Positions 8,627 to 18,233 of a stretch of 64,000 bases of DNA are shown one piece after another. The stretch lies in the NCBI GenBank assembly GCA_024233545.1, contig JACKPL010000002.1:124001-188000 (forward strand). The letters run 5' to 3'. Numbering within the stretch: the stretch's first letter is position 1; every line of letters begins with the position of its first letter. The stretch is from a bacterium. GTDB lineage: Bacteria; Auribacterota; Auribacteria; Auribacterales; Auribacteraceae. Below the pieces are notes generated by a model. It was not told the origin of the DNA and searched no databases. It was given only the letters and a program-made list of their open reading frames with translations. A program made the position numbers and the translations under genes.

Positions 8627-11600
8627 ATGACAAACTTATTTAAAATAATAAATAGAATTGAAATAGGTTCTGTTAATGTGTCCGGCATGATAATGGTAGT
8701 CAAAAAATATTCTTTATTTATTCTTTTATTACCGGTTTTTTTTATTACCAGTATACATGCGCAAACCGAAAGCAACTGGCCGCGCACAGGATACACTGCC
8801 TATCGCGTTTTAGATAATAACGGCGACATTATTGTGCTTCGCGATCCGCAGGATCATCTAGCTGGGAAAATGGTTCTTGCCGCAACAGGAGCCGATTATC
8901 ACAATCCGGCATCTGTCGTGGAAAGCATCGTGTACTTCTATGACGATACATTACGGTGGGGATATAATGATGCGAACAAGAATGGACTGCTTGATGGAGT
9001 ACATGAAAATTTTGAGTCGTATGAAGTGGGCGACCGTCCAAAGTTTATTGATGAAAGCAGATGGTTTGCCGCTGGGGGCGGGTTACAGGACTCATCAATA
9101 AAGGTATCGGGAAACAACAAATACCTGCATTTAGTATATAATTCAGCTGAAAATGATAATGCGTTTGTATTAGGATATTTGCATAAAGAGGAAAAATTTT
9201 TTAATCCCTTGATCAGTCTCAAAGACAGCAAAATAAAATTTGATATTAGAACCAGCTATCCTGTGCCGGTACCGAAAATAATTACACCGGAGATTTTTGC
9301 ACAATATACCGGTTTCCCATTAGTTGACAGTTTCCAACTACATCGCAATAATTATTATACGTTCCCTTCTGGTTCGCAGGGATGGCAAACCCTTGCATTT
9401 GACGTAAGCAACGTTAATACAATAAATGGCGTACAGTTTGCACCTTTGCCGCCTGATTTTAATACGGTGTCGCGCGTGCAGTTGCTTTTTCTGCAGAGCA
9501 CTACATCGCAAATCAATGGAAGCGGTTTTGTGGATATTGATAATTTGAGGATTGGCGAAGTTTCTGAAGACGACGGCGGAATTGTGCCGGAATATTTCAT
9601 CGAATTCGATTCGGTGTCGGCAGGAGATATTCCCCAGAACATTTTTTTCCCGGGACAACGTGTTTCGGTAACAGTGCGGGCGGAGAAAAGCGGTGTTCAA
9701 GAATATTGCACATTTCGGCTTGTTGTATATGATTCGTCCTTTTCATGGCCTTTGCATATTGGTGATATTGTTTATGACAGCGCTGTAAACAATGAGAATT
9801 ACACCACTCTGCTCGGTAAGGGCGAAAACGAATTTCATACATTTCATTTTTGGTTGCCGGCTCACGCGCCTGCAGGAAACTATACGGTATTGGGGATACT
9901 CGAAAATAGCAACGGGACATTGGTTCATGACACAACCGGCCCTGACCGGTCATTTGACGATCGCACGGTTCGCGCATATATTTCTGCTTTTACGGTTAAT
10001 CCGTACAGCACAGGAACAGGTCCGGTGGCGATTTTGGAAGTTGATAATGAACCGGCGTCGATCGACCAGTTGGGAAATGCGGCTTTTACCGTTGATGCAA
10101 GCCGTTCGTTTCATGTAGATGCTCCTGTTAAGGAAATCATTTCTTACGAATGGGATACCGATAACGACGGGATTTTTGAAACAACAGGAAGCGAAAATAT
10201 TGTGATAAACTTTGTGGTAGATGAATTTGATCCCCTTAATCCTCAACCGGCTGTCGTGCCTGTTTCATTGCGGGTATCCGATAATGCGGTTCCTGCTCAA
10301 TCGGCAACAGTTACTCATATGGTGAGCTGTGTTGCTCAAGGGAATATGGCAGTTCAGGTTATAGGTACCGATCTTTCATATTTATCTGAAGGAAAAGCAA
10401 TAGTATATGGCGAAAATTATGAGCCGCTCGGCAGTGAATTTGTACGTATTACCGATGTATCGGGGCAAGCCGCATGGCAGAATCTGCCGGTAGGTGATTA
10501 TATTGTAGAGGCGCACAACTACGATACAACGCCATTTACCGATGTTGAATTGTGGGCGTCCCGTACTATTACGGTAAACATTGATCAAACAACAACAGAA
10601 ATGATACAGCGTGATATGCCGTATATAGAAAATGCAGAACTGCGTTATTTCGACAATGATGGGCTTATCACGTCAAGTACGGAAGTTCCGCCGGGCACAA
10701 GCGTATCATTCAATATTACTGTTAAAAATGATTCCTTTGATCCTCAAACGGTTCGTATACAGGTTATCGCTGATCGCGATCAGGAAGCGGGATACGATCT
10801 TATTGCGCCGGTATCCGATGTGTTGGTCATTCCAGCGGGGCAGAGCAGAATATTAGAAACCGCAGTCAATCCACTGCATCCTACCGATGACTTATCAGAG
10901 GCATACCAATACACGGTACTTGTACAAACGCTCATTAACGGTGTGTACCGGAAAACAGGCACGCAGAATTGGACTGCCGGATTCGTGACTCGACCTTTGC
11001 CGATAGTGAGAAATTTAGTCGATCAGTTTGCATTTTCAGGGTTTGTATGGAAAAAAACCGATTGGAAATGGCAATCCGGGTTGCATAACGACAATGTTAT
11101 GCTGGAAAATGATGCGCTTACTTTGCGTGTCAAAAATAACGTGGGTGTTGGTGGGCAGGTTGTAACGGTTAAAGATGATTTTCACTATGGGACATATCGT
11201 GCGCGCATTAAGCTTACCGACAAATACACTCAATTCCCCGAAGGCGTAGTGTTTGGGTTCTTTTATTACTGGAATGACCCGAACGATGCAAGCGTTTATC
11301 AGGAAATTGATTTTGAATTCAGGACACACGACCGCAACAATGACGAAAATTTGCCGCAAGTAACAGTGAGTGTTCATAATACGAGAGAAGGCGAAACGCT
11401 GGAGGTTTTTTCATATCAAATCCCTCTGCCGAATATTCACGATGATACGGTATTTGAATGGCGATGGCAGAAGGAATCGGTATCCTTTTATGTGAATGGA
11501 CAACTTGCCCTAGATAAATACGGGGTACCAGCAATTGTCGATGAGTTAAACTTTCCGGGACGAATACCTGATAAACCTTCCAAGCTGTTCCTCAACCATT

Positions 11601-11923
11601 GGAGCGGTCAGCCGGGCAATAGTTTTGCCGGTACGCCGCCTCAAGGGCTCGGAGACTTTATATCGGTGGTTAAGTCGGTTTCGTATGTGCCTGCTGTATC
11701 CATAAAAAAAGTGGAAATCGATCCGGCAAACAATCCGGTATTGCAAATTAAGGCGTATTCAACATTAACTGTCGACATTTTCGGATGCGACAACATTGGT
11801 GATGAACTCTGGCAATCCATTGGATCAGTATCCGGCGGTGACGAGCATCAGTTCACGGATACCTACGGAAACGGCAAAGAGCAACGGTATTACCGGTTGC
11901 GTTATCATGAAACCACTCCCTAA
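8627..11923 (+). CDS. Large secreted multidomain glycoside hydrolase family 16-type protein
   Basis: Up to 1098 residues. The frame opens at ATG 8627; the signal peptide (VVKKYSLFILLLPVFF...HAQ) begins later, so ATG 8687 or 8693 may be the true start. Two jelly-roll-like segments fill residues 100-330. A PKD-like domain lies at about 466-565 (YEWDTDNDG), followed by Ig-like or carboxypeptidase-regulatory-like modules. Residues about 790-1030 form a concanavalin-type beta-jelly-roll. Its active-site motif EIDFE (E893, D895, E897) matches the ExDxE of GH16, where the first Glu is the nucleophile and the last the acid/base. GH16 enzymes cut beta-1,3/1,4-glucans, agar or carrageenan; the substrate here cannot be told. 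It has no PEP-CTERM tag and ends in a small beta-rich domain. Confidence 0.8.
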   Translation: MTNLFKIINRIEIGSVNVSGMIMVVKKYSLFILLLPVFFITSIHAQTESNWPRTGYTAYRVLDNNGDIIVLRDPQDHLAGKMVLAATGADYHNPASVVESIVYFYDDTLRWGYNDANKNGLLDGVHENFESYEVGDRPKFIDESRWFAAGGGLQDSSIKVSGNNKYLHLVYNSAENDNAFVLGYLHKEEKFFNPLISLKDSKIKFDIRTSYPVPVPKIITPEIFAQYTGFPLVDSFQLHRNNYYTFPSGSQGWQTLAFDVSNVNTINGVQFAPLPPDFNTVSRVQLLFLQSTTSQINGSGFVDIDNLRIGEVSEDDGGIVPEYFIEFDSVSAGDIPQNIFFPGQRVSVTVRAEKSGVQEYCTFRLVVYDSSFSWPLHIGDIVYDSAVNNENYTTLLGKGENEFHTFHFWLPAHAPAGNYTVLGILENSNGTLVHDTTGPDRSFDDRTVRAYISAFTVNPYSTGTGPVAILEVDNEPASIDQLGNAAFTVDASRSFHVDAPVKEIISYEWDTDNDGIFETTGSENIVINFVVDEFDPLNPQPAVVPVSLRVSDNAVPAQSATVTHMVSCVAQGNMAVQVIGTDLSYLSEGKAIVYGENYEPLGSEFVRITDVSGQAAWQNLPVGDYIVEAHNYDTTPFTDVELWASRTITVNIDQTTTEMIQRDMPYIENAELRYFDNDGLITSSTEVPPGTSVSFNITVKNDSFDPQTVRIQVIADRDQEAGYDLIAPVSDVLVIPAGQSRILETAVNPLHPTDDLSEAYQYTVLVQTLINGVYRKTGTQNWTAGFVTRPLPIVRNLVDQFAFSGFVWKKTDWKWQSGLHNDNVMLENDALTLRVKNNVGVGGQVVTVKDDFHYGTYRARIKLTDKYTQFPEGVVFGFFYYWNDPNDASVYQEIDFEFRTHDRNNDENLPQVTVSVHNTREGETLEVFSYQIPLPNIHDDTVFEWRWQKESVSFYVNGQLALDKYGVPAIVDELNFPGRIPDKPSKLFLNHWSGQPGNSFAGTPPQGLGDFISVVKSVSYVPAVSIKKVEIDPANNPVLQIKAYSTLTVDIFGCDNIGDELWQSIGSVSGGDEHQFTDTYGNGKEQRYYRLRYHETTP

Positions 11924-12029
11924 GTCATTTTTGATATTTTTATGGTTAAGAGAACAGTGTTTTTTGTGTTCAAAGTATGATATTATGTTTATGTAATATC
12001 AATAAGGTGACTTATTAACAACCGAAGCC

Positions 12030-12386
12030 ATGTCAAAATTTATCAATAATCCGAACTTGCAGATGTTTATACCGCCGAGCTCAGACGAAATTACACCCCG
12101 CGAACTTTCTGCGAAACTTCAAAGCGGAGCTCAAATAACCCTGCTTGATGTGCGTGAACCCTCCGAGTATGCATCGTGCAAAATTGACGGCGCTTTGTTG
12201 ATTCCGTTGGGAGAGCTTGAGCACACCTATAGCCGGCTTAATCCATCGGAAGAGATAATAGTCTATTGTAAAGTAGGAGTAAGAAGCGCCGCGGCGGTAC
12301 AGTTGTTAATTCAGAAAGGGTATAAAAACGTCAAAAATCTTGCCGGAGGCATAATCCGGTGGATTGATGAAGTTAATTGGATGTAA
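12030..12386 (+). CDS. Single-domain rhodanese-like sulfurtransferase
   Basis: 118 residues forming one rhodanese domain: LLDVREPSEY, GALLIPLGEL, then the active-site loop YCKVGVRS with the catalytic Cys, and a C-terminal LAGGIIRWIDEV. The family carries persulfide sulfur on this Cys. Standalone cytoplasmic versions resemble GlpE and PspE. There is no signal peptide. It stands alone between the GH16 protein and the convergent cyclase, so its acceptor is unknown. Confidence 0.88.
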   Translation: MSKFINNPNLQMFIPPSSDEITPRELSAKLQSGAQITLLDVREPSEYASCKIDGALLIPLGELEHTYSRLNPSEEIIVYCKVGVRSAAAVQLLIQKGYKNVKNLAGGIIRWIDEVNWM

Positions 12387-12483
12387 AAAACAGATAATGA
12401 ATGTTCGGTTGATGGTGTGCATACATAATACTGCCGTGCCGTTGTTTCTGCAGGCTGTTTCAGAAACCGCTATTTGAATATCG

Positions 12484-14664
12484 TTATTTCTGAATATATT
12501 CAGTAATGCCGGACCAGCTGTTTTCCGGTGGTTTTTCAATGTATTGAGAACATAATCCAAGAAGGCGCACCGAGGGCGGGTCAGAGAATGAGTGTGCCGT
12601 TAAGTCGGTGAGGATAGATTTTGCTTCAATAAATTTTTTGTTCTGATAAAGGAACAAAGCTTTTTCGTACAGCATCAAAAAATGTTTTTTTTCGTCCGGT
12701 ATCGTGTCGAGCGCTCCAATAAGTTCATAGATGCGGATACCTTGTTTTTTCCCTTGCACTCGAACGTGGTCGATATGCCGCCAGACAAACTCGTTGCGAG
12801 TTGGTGTGTATACTGTTTCCGACGCAAGATTGCTGGTGCCGTAGTAACGGTTAAGGTTTTCAAGGCGGCTTGCGATATTGACGGAATCGCCCAATGCGGT
12901 GTAATTGAGCCGCTCTTTTGCTCCCACATTCCCGACGAGTACTGTGCCGGTTGACAGCCCGCATCGAGTATAAAACGGTGGTTTGTTGTCGGCTGTCCAT
13001 GAGCTGTTGAGTTGCGCGATGACGGTTTGCAGTTCATTGACTGCTTGTACTGCATTGATCGAATGACAAGGATTGTCGGCGGGAGCTCCCCAAAATGCAA
13101 CTATGGCATCGCCGATAAATTTGTCAACGGTTCCGTTATGTTTTTGAATGACGCTGAGCAATCGTTCAAAGTAATCCGCCATTTGCGCGGTAATTTTATC
13201 GGGCGGCATTGATTCGGTAATCGCAGTAAATCCTACGATATCGGTAAAAAGGATGGTTAAGTCTTTCAAACGCCCGCCGATACGGGCGGCTTCGCCTCTG
13301 CATAACAGTTCGCGCACGACATCGGTCGGGACATATCGTGCGAAAGAATTCAGCGCTTCACGCATACGTTCTTGTGCTTCAGCAAGCTGGTTTATTTCCA
13401 TGATTCTTGTCCGAATCACCGGGCATCTGTCCAAGTCAAGGTTTCGTATCGATTCGCTCTGTTCGACCAACTGTACAATAGGCGTACTGTATTTTTTTGC
13501 AAGCCGATGAGAAAGTATAATTGCAATTGCAATTGCAATGACAGCAATTATGGTGATTATAATTCTTTGAAGAATGATTTCTCCAAGCAAATCACTTTCA
13601 GGAATCACAAATCCAATGAGAAGGTGTTGTGTGGCGTTGAGAAAAAACGGGCGTATTTCTCCCCACCATACGGTGCCGTTGCTTCGGTATGGAAACGGTT
13701 CCGATGAGCTTCCTGCCCCTGCAGTGTTTTTAAAGATATCCAGCCATGTGTCGCAACAATGTGAGAGGGCAAGCGTGCCGACTTGAGTAAGGGGTGTCAG
13801 GAGCGCTTTAGCACATGCTTCTTTCGTATTAAATTGTTCGTCGCGAGGCAGTCCGACAAGCCTTCCTGAACGGGTTAAAACAAATGCTTTTCCATTCTCG
13901 CTGGCTGTAAGGTTCATAGTAAACTGAGAGATATCTTCCAATAAAATATCAAAAGCGATAACAAACGGCGCTCCATCTCCGGAAGTAGGGTTGACAAGCA
14001 TTGATGCAGTTATTCCCGGTGATTTTGTCGTAAAAAACGTATATGGTTTTGTCCAGTAAATGGGCAGGTGCGGTGTTCCGGCAGTTTTGGGAAATAACCG
14101 TTTTTTGTCTGTCCGCATAATACCTTCATACCACGGGCGTGTACGCGGATCGTAATCGGATTCTTCCGTCCAGTTTTCTATGATATTGAGCGATTCGTCC
14201 CATCGTATCCATTGAACAGTTTTACCCGATTGAGGCGGGTTGACTGTACGGTAGAGCCATGTTGCGCCGTCGCGCAGAATCATATGTCCTCTGCCGGTTG
14301 CATCGCCTGAATGGATTGCAGAGATTTGCGGATGGTGTTCCATAAGCGGTACAAGCATCTTAATGACGTATTGAATGTTTTTTTCATTAAAGAGCCCATG
14401 TTTTTCCCAGTGGCTTATCATAGAAAGCCCGTCTGTTACCGGAGCAAAATATGATTGCAGTTGGTCTTCAATCTGATTAACAGTTCGTTTGACGAGTAGC
14501 CGGGCGGCAATTTCCATTCCATGCCGGGCGGCGATCGTAGTAGAAATATAGAGGGCTCCGGCAATGAACAAAGTCAGCAGTGTCATGTGGAAAATCAGGT
14601 TTTTCCGCATGGAAGAAGTAGGAGGAATGAATAATCGTTTAATTGGGCGTAAAAAACGGTTCAT
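12484..14664 (-). CDS. Class III adenylate/guanylate cyclase with Cache-type sensor and HAMP
   Basis: 726 residues. Layout: transmembrane helix near residues 25-45, a large periplasmic Cache-like sensor (to about 365) with the WYEG signature, a second transmembrane helix (IIITIIAVIAIAIAII), a HAMP-like linker, then a class III cyclase domain at about 465-640. Both metal-binding Asp residues are present (FTDIVGFT and FIGDAIVAFWG). The base-contacting Lys (VDKFIGD) and Asp (TALGDSVN) are those typical of ATP rather than GTP. A TPR-like segment follows at the C-terminus. The expected product is cAMP, made in response to a periplasmic small ligand. It lies downstream of the HDOD gene on the same strand. 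Confidence 0.88.
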   Translation of the reverse strand: MNRFLRPIKRLFIPPTSSMRKNLIFHMTLLTLFIAGALYISTTIAARHGMEIAARLLVKRTVNQIEDQLQSYFAPVTDGLSMISHWEKHGLFNEKNIQYVIKMLVPLMEHHPQISAIHSGDATGRGHMILRDGATWLYRTVNPPQSGKTVQWIRWDESLNIIENWTEESDYDPRTRPWYEGIMRTDKKRLFPKTAGTPHLPIYWTKPYTFFTTKSPGITASMLVNPTSGDGAPFVIAFDILLEDISQFTMNLTASENGKAFVLTRSGRLVGLPRDEQFNTKEACAKALLTPLTQVGTLALSHCCDTWLDIFKNTAGAGSSSEPFPYRSNGTVWWGEIRPFFLNATQHLLIGFVIPESDLLGEIILQRIIITIIAVIAIAIAIILSHRLAKKYSTPIVQLVEQSESIRNLDLDRCPVIRTRIMEINQLAEAQERMREALNSFARYVPTDVVRELLCRGEAARIGGRLKDLTILFTDIVGFTAITESMPPDKITAQMADYFERLLSVIQKHNGTVDKFIGDAIVAFWGAPADNPCHSINAVQAVNELQTVIAQLNSSWTADNKPPFYTRCGLSTGTVLVGNVGAKERLNYTALGDSVNIASRLENLNRYYGTSNLASETVYTPTRNEFVWRHIDHVRVQGKKQGIRIYELIGALDTIPDEKKHFLMLYEKALFLYQNKKFIEAKSILTDLTAHSFSDPPSVRLLGLCSQYIEKPPENSWSGITEYIQK

Positions 14665-14667
14665 TGT

Positions 14668-14781
14668 TTATTCTGAAGCAAGTTTAAGCGTGTTGATAAG
14701 TTCAAAAAACATGTTTTTCATACAGTCATAGTATAGTTGATATCCGGCTAAAAATACCAGACAAAAAGCGATGAGGCACAT
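14668..14781 (-). CDS. Possible small membrane peptide (37 residues)
   Basis: Short open frame between the HDOD gene and the cyclase, ending 3 bp before the cyclase start. It would encode one hydrophobic helix (CLIAFCLVFLAGYQLYY) followed by an amphipathic tail. No clear Shine-Dalgarno is present and the start could be a TTG one codon earlier. The position and single-helix character make it a candidate small protein, but chance cannot be excluded. Confidence 0.28.
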   Translation of the reverse strand: MCLIAFCLVFLAGYQLYYDCMKNMFFELINTLKLASE

Positions 14782-14819
14782 CAAATATGATGTTTCATTG
14801 GATATGAATTCGGTATGGT

Positions 14820-15827
14820 TTACAGTTCCGATGCGGTAATTTCGCCTTGTGAGATAACTTTTCTTTGCAGTTCTTCGATTGTATCGGGAGAAATTTCCAG
14901 TGTTTTTAAACAGAGTTCGGGCAGATTATTATTCAATGGAAAATTTTCATACATTCCGAATCCTGTTTTTGTAACGATGTTGTTTACTAACTGAATAAGA
15001 GATACTTCTTTTTCGCTGATCGATGAAACGCTTAAATCATGGTGGGCTTTTATGATAAATTCAAGCTTTTCTGAGAAGTTCCATTTCTTTGCTATTCGCC
15101 CTCCTATTTCAGTATGGTCAATGCCGGTAAGGGTTTTTTCTGCGGCTGTCAATTGTCCGTTTGCCATAAACAATGCTGTGTACATTTCCTGACAATGTTC
15201 GTTGATATAGGTAGACATTATCATTTTCCCGATATCATGGAGAAGCCCGGCGACAAATACTTCTTCAGCATCTTCGTATGCCCAGCCGAGTTCTTTGGCA
15301 AACTTCTGTGCCCACGCCGCAGTGAGAAATGAGTGTTGCCATAATCCTGCAGTTTTTAGGCCGTATCCGGGGAACGCTCCTTTGAATAATGGACTGGTGG
15401 ATGCGGCGAGCACGAGGCTTTTCAATGACGAATATCCTACAATCATGATTGCTTGCGGAATAGATGCCACTTTGTGGCGCAATCCAAAGAAAGATGAGTT
15501 TACCAGACGCAATAACCGGGCAGTTAAACCCGGGTCTTGCCGCAGATATTTCTCAATTGCTGATGCACTGCTGGTATCATCTTGTATAAGTTCCATGATC
15601 TTTAATACTACGGTAGGCAGAGAGGGCAGTTCGTTGATCCGTGCGATAATGTCTTCAGTCAAACGGCGTTTCGATACGAATGAAGATTGAGCGATAGTCG
15701 GCTTGGGATGTTCAGTGTTTGGTATCCGAGTATCTTCCCAAAAAGATTTTTTTTTCTGCTGATTCATAGTATTTATACTCTGTAACCGCGGGTCTAGAGC
15801 AACATGTTTCAAAGGGACTTTTTTCAT
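14820..15827 (-). CDS. HDOD domain signalling protein
   Basis: 335 residues. After about 60 polar N-terminal residues, an HDOD domain runs from ARINELPSLPTVVLKIMELI to the end, including the typical LRLVNSSFFGLRH stretch. HDOD domains are HD-related, often lack full metal sites and commonly work as scaffolds in signal transduction. Here an HD pair is present in AGLLHDIGKM. The ATG at 15827 has GAGGAA nine bases upstream, which favours it over the ATG at 15767. It precedes the adenylate cyclase on the same strand with about 155 bp between, suggesting a shared signalling unit. Confidence 0.88.
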   Translation of the reverse strand: MKKVPLKHVALDPRLQSINTMNQQKKKSFWEDTRIPNTEHPKPTIAQSSFVSKRRLTEDIIARINELPSLPTVVLKIMELIQDDTSSASAIEKYLRQDPGLTARLLRLVNSSFFGLRHKVASIPQAIMIVGYSSLKSLVLAASTSPLFKGAFPGYGLKTAGLWQHSFLTAAWAQKFAKELGWAYEDAEEVFVAGLLHDIGKMIMSTYINEHCQEMYTALFMANGQLTAAEKTLTGIDHTEIGGRIAKKWNFSEKLEFIIKAHHDLSVSSISEKEVSLIQLVNNIVTKTGFGMYENFPLNNNLPELCLKTLEISPDTIEELQRKVISQGEITASEL

Positions 15828-15941
15828 ACCCGAATATTCCTCGTTGTTGAGCTATTGCACCAGTCGTATTATATTTCGGCGTAACCGGCAGGTTCTTTAC
15901 CTTTTGCGGCGGATACCGGCAATAATCATGCAAAAGTATTC

Positions 15942-16535
15942 TTAGGGAAGATATGATGCGAGGTGTTCTGCGCGTTTTTCATCAAGCATTTTGAGTATTG
16001 CATGGTGTTTAAGCGCTATGGCAATATTGCCGAGGTGGAGCAAAGCAAGCGCATAACCGAAATGGGCACGAGGATTATGCTCATCTATCCATAACGCTTG
16101 TTTAAACATATCTGCGGCTTCAGCAAAACATTCATTGTCCAGCAATGCATTGCCGAAACTGGTATGAGCTTCTGCTGTTTTATCCGGTTCTTTCAGAGGT
16201 TCTTCATACCGTGCCAGCAAAACACATGAATTGCCGCGAAAATAGTCGTCTTCTGCAATATCAGGCTTAATAAGCATTGCTTGCGCATAGTCGGGTTGTG
16301 CTTGTGAGAAATTGCCGAGTTTTGTGTATGACAACCCTCTGTTATAATACGCTTCGGCAAAATGAAGGTTGATACGGCATGCATTTGAATATGCTTCAAT
16401 GGCGTCTTCGTAGCGTTCCAGTATATACAGGACATTGCCTAACGAACAATATGCTTGAGAATTCTCAGAGTCGCTTTGAATTACCTTTGTGTATATATCA
16501 ACGGCTTCGTTAAACTTTGAAGTATCTAAAGGCAT
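15942..16535 (-). CDS. TPR-repeat protein
   Basis: 197 residues with about five tetratricopeptide repeats (A.AY.SLGNVLY...YEDAIEAY.NA). The C-terminal tail HAILKMLDEKRAEHLASYL is related to the tails of the TPR proteins at 26342 and, more distantly, 28976 and 46173. No signal peptide or membrane helix. GAGGAT five bases upstream supports the start. One repeat (residues about 100-120) is shortened. The partner is unknown. Confidence 0.85.
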   Translation of the reverse strand: MPLDTSKFNEAVDIYTKVIQSDSENSQAYCSLGNVLYILERYEDAIEAYSNACRINLHFAEAYYNRGLSYTKLGNFSQAQPDYAQAMLIKPDIAEDDYFRGNSCVLLARYEEPLKEPDKTAEAHTSFGNALLDNECFAEAADMFKQALWIDEHNPRAHFGYALALLHLGNIAIALKHHAILKMLDEKRAEHLASYLP

Positions 16536-16596
16536 AGTATCCTCGGTAATATTTTAGTGCGTCGATTTGTTTGTTCCGTTAGTGAGGCTGTTCTGT

Positions 16597-17844
16597 TTAC
16601 ATATTCATCACGATTGTGTTAGCGAACTGAGAACAAGACACTAATGTTGCACCGTCCATTAAGCGTTCAAGGTCATAGGTAACCTTTTTCTGAATGATTG
16701 ATTTTTCAAGTCCGGATATGACAAGTTGAGCGGCTTCATCCCATCCGATATGTTCCAGCATCATAACACCGGAGAGGATTAAAGAACCGGGGTTGACTTT
16801 ATCTTGTCCTGCATATTTCGGCGCTGTGCCGTGGGTTGCTTCAAAAACTGCCGCATCATCTCCGATATTTGCGCCCGGCCCGAGTCCTAAACCGCCGACT
16901 TGCGCTACTAATGCGTCGGAAATATAGTCGCCGTTAAGGTTTGGCAGTGCGACAACATCGTATTCTGTCGGACGAGTTAGAATCTGTTGAAACATGGCGT
17001 CTGCTATGCGGTCTTTAATAACAATTTTGCCTTCAGGGACGATTCCGTTATGTTCATCCCACAGTTCTTGTTCGGTGACGATATGCGTACGGAATTCTTC
17101 TTTGGCAAGTTCATAACCCCAATCGCGAAAAGCGCCTTCGGTAAATTTCATGATATTGCCTTTGTGTACCAGTGTAACGCTTGCTTTTTTATGGTCGACA
17201 GCATATTGAATGGCTTGGCGGACAAGCCGTTTTGAGCCGGTTATACTGATTGGCTTGATGCCGATTCCTGAGTCGAGGCGGATTGAAGCGCCCATAGTAT
17301 TATTGAGGAACTCAATGACGCGCTGTACCTCTTTCGAACCTTGTTTCCATTCGATGCCTGCATAAACGTCTTCAGTGTTTTCGCGAAAGATAACCATGTC
17401 CACATCCTCAGGTTTTTTTACCGGAGCAGGCACACCTTGAAAATAACGGACAGGGCGAACACAGGCATACAAATCGAGTTTCTGGCGGATGGAAACATTT
17501 AAACTGCGAAACCCGCCGCCGACGGGTGTCGTAAGCGGCCCTTTTATTGCAACATGGTATTTTTGAATATAATCGAGTGTCTGTTCGGGTAACCATTCTC
17601 CAAGTTTTTCGAATGCTTTTTCGCCGGCGTATACTTCCATCCATTTAATCTGCCGTTTGCCGCGGTACGCTTTTTCTACGGCGTTGTCGAGTACGGTTTT
17701 TGTTGCCTTCCAAACATCGGGCCCAATGCCGTCTCCTTCGATAAACGGGATGATTGGTTTGTCCGGTATCGATAGGTGACCGTCAGATTTTTTTGCTATT
17801 CCTTGGCCGCCTGCGGGAATTTGGTATATGGCTGGTGTTGTCAT
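16597..17844 (-). CDS. icd: NADP-dependent isocitrate dehydrogenase
   Basis: 415 residues, the usual length for the homodimeric bacterial enzyme that converts isocitrate plus NADP+ to 2-oxoglutarate, CO2 and NADPH. Substrate-loop residues are in SLNVSIRQ, including the Ser that is phosphorylated in E. coli. NADP-specificity residues are conserved: Lys-Tyr in APKYAGQ, and the Tyr and Arg of VTYDLERLM. ENTEDVYAG and the metal-binding Asp region are also intact. GAGGAG six bases upstream fixes the start. It is divergent from mdh across a 389-bp intergenic region. It supplies biosynthetic 2-oxoglutarate, or can run as a carboxylase in a reductive cycle. Confidence 0.96.
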   Translation of the reverse strand: MTTPAIYQIPAGGQGIAKKSDGHLSIPDKPIIPFIEGDGIGPDVWKATKTVLDNAVEKAYRGKRQIKWMEVYAGEKAFEKLGEWLPEQTLDYIQKYHVAIKGPLTTPVGGGFRSLNVSIRQKLDLYACVRPVRYFQGVPAPVKKPEDVDMVIFRENTEDVYAGIEWKQGSKEVQRVIEFLNNTMGASIRLDSGIGIKPISITGSKRLVRQAIQYAVDHKKASVTLVHKGNIMKFTEGAFRDWGYELAKEEFRTHIVTEQELWDEHNGIVPEGKIVIKDRIADAMFQQILTRPTEYDVVALPNLNGDYISDALVAQVGGLGLGPGANIGDDAAVFEATHGTAPKYAGQDKVNPGSLILSGVMMLEHIGWDEAAQLVISGLEKSIIQKKVTYDLERLMDGATLVSCSQFANTIVMNM

Positions 17845-18233
17845 TTCTGCTCCTCGAAATGGTAAGCTATTACACGTTATTGTCTTGATAAATCATTCTT
17901 TTCAAAGTTATTACAGCAGATATAAATTGCGCGCCTATCATACATGCGTAAAGATAATAAGTACTACTATACTCGTGTCGTTTTGTAAAGCGTTTTTTCC
18001 TCAAGAAACATGATGCGGAGCAGGGAGAATACGGTTAATACTGCATAGAAAACTGGCTGGGAATTTATAAAAATATTGACTTACAATCGAAAAAACTATA
18101 AGAAAGAGTAGTTACTTTTACCGCCGAGTTTCCTAAACCTAATTTCTTGTCTTTGCCGAACTATACAATTAGTGAAAGTTTATTTTTACAATAAAGACTA
18201 ATCTGAAAAAGCTAATCTGAGAAGGAGCGTTTT
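17845..18233. promoter_or_regulatory. Divergent intergenic region between icd and mdh
   Basis: No gene seen in 389 bp. On the plus strand TTGACT (18076-18081) and TATAAG (18097-18102) could form a promoter with a short 15-bp spacer. A 9-bp direct repeat CTAATCTGA occurs at 18198-18206 and 18212-18220, immediately before the mdh ribosome site AAGGAG, and could be a regulator or RNA-binding site. No convincing icd promoter was identified. Confidence 0.4.

Noticed and set aside
12440..12470. Hairpin GTTTCTG/CAGAAAC after the rhodanese gene as terminator
   Set aside because: The stem is short and is not followed by a T-run.
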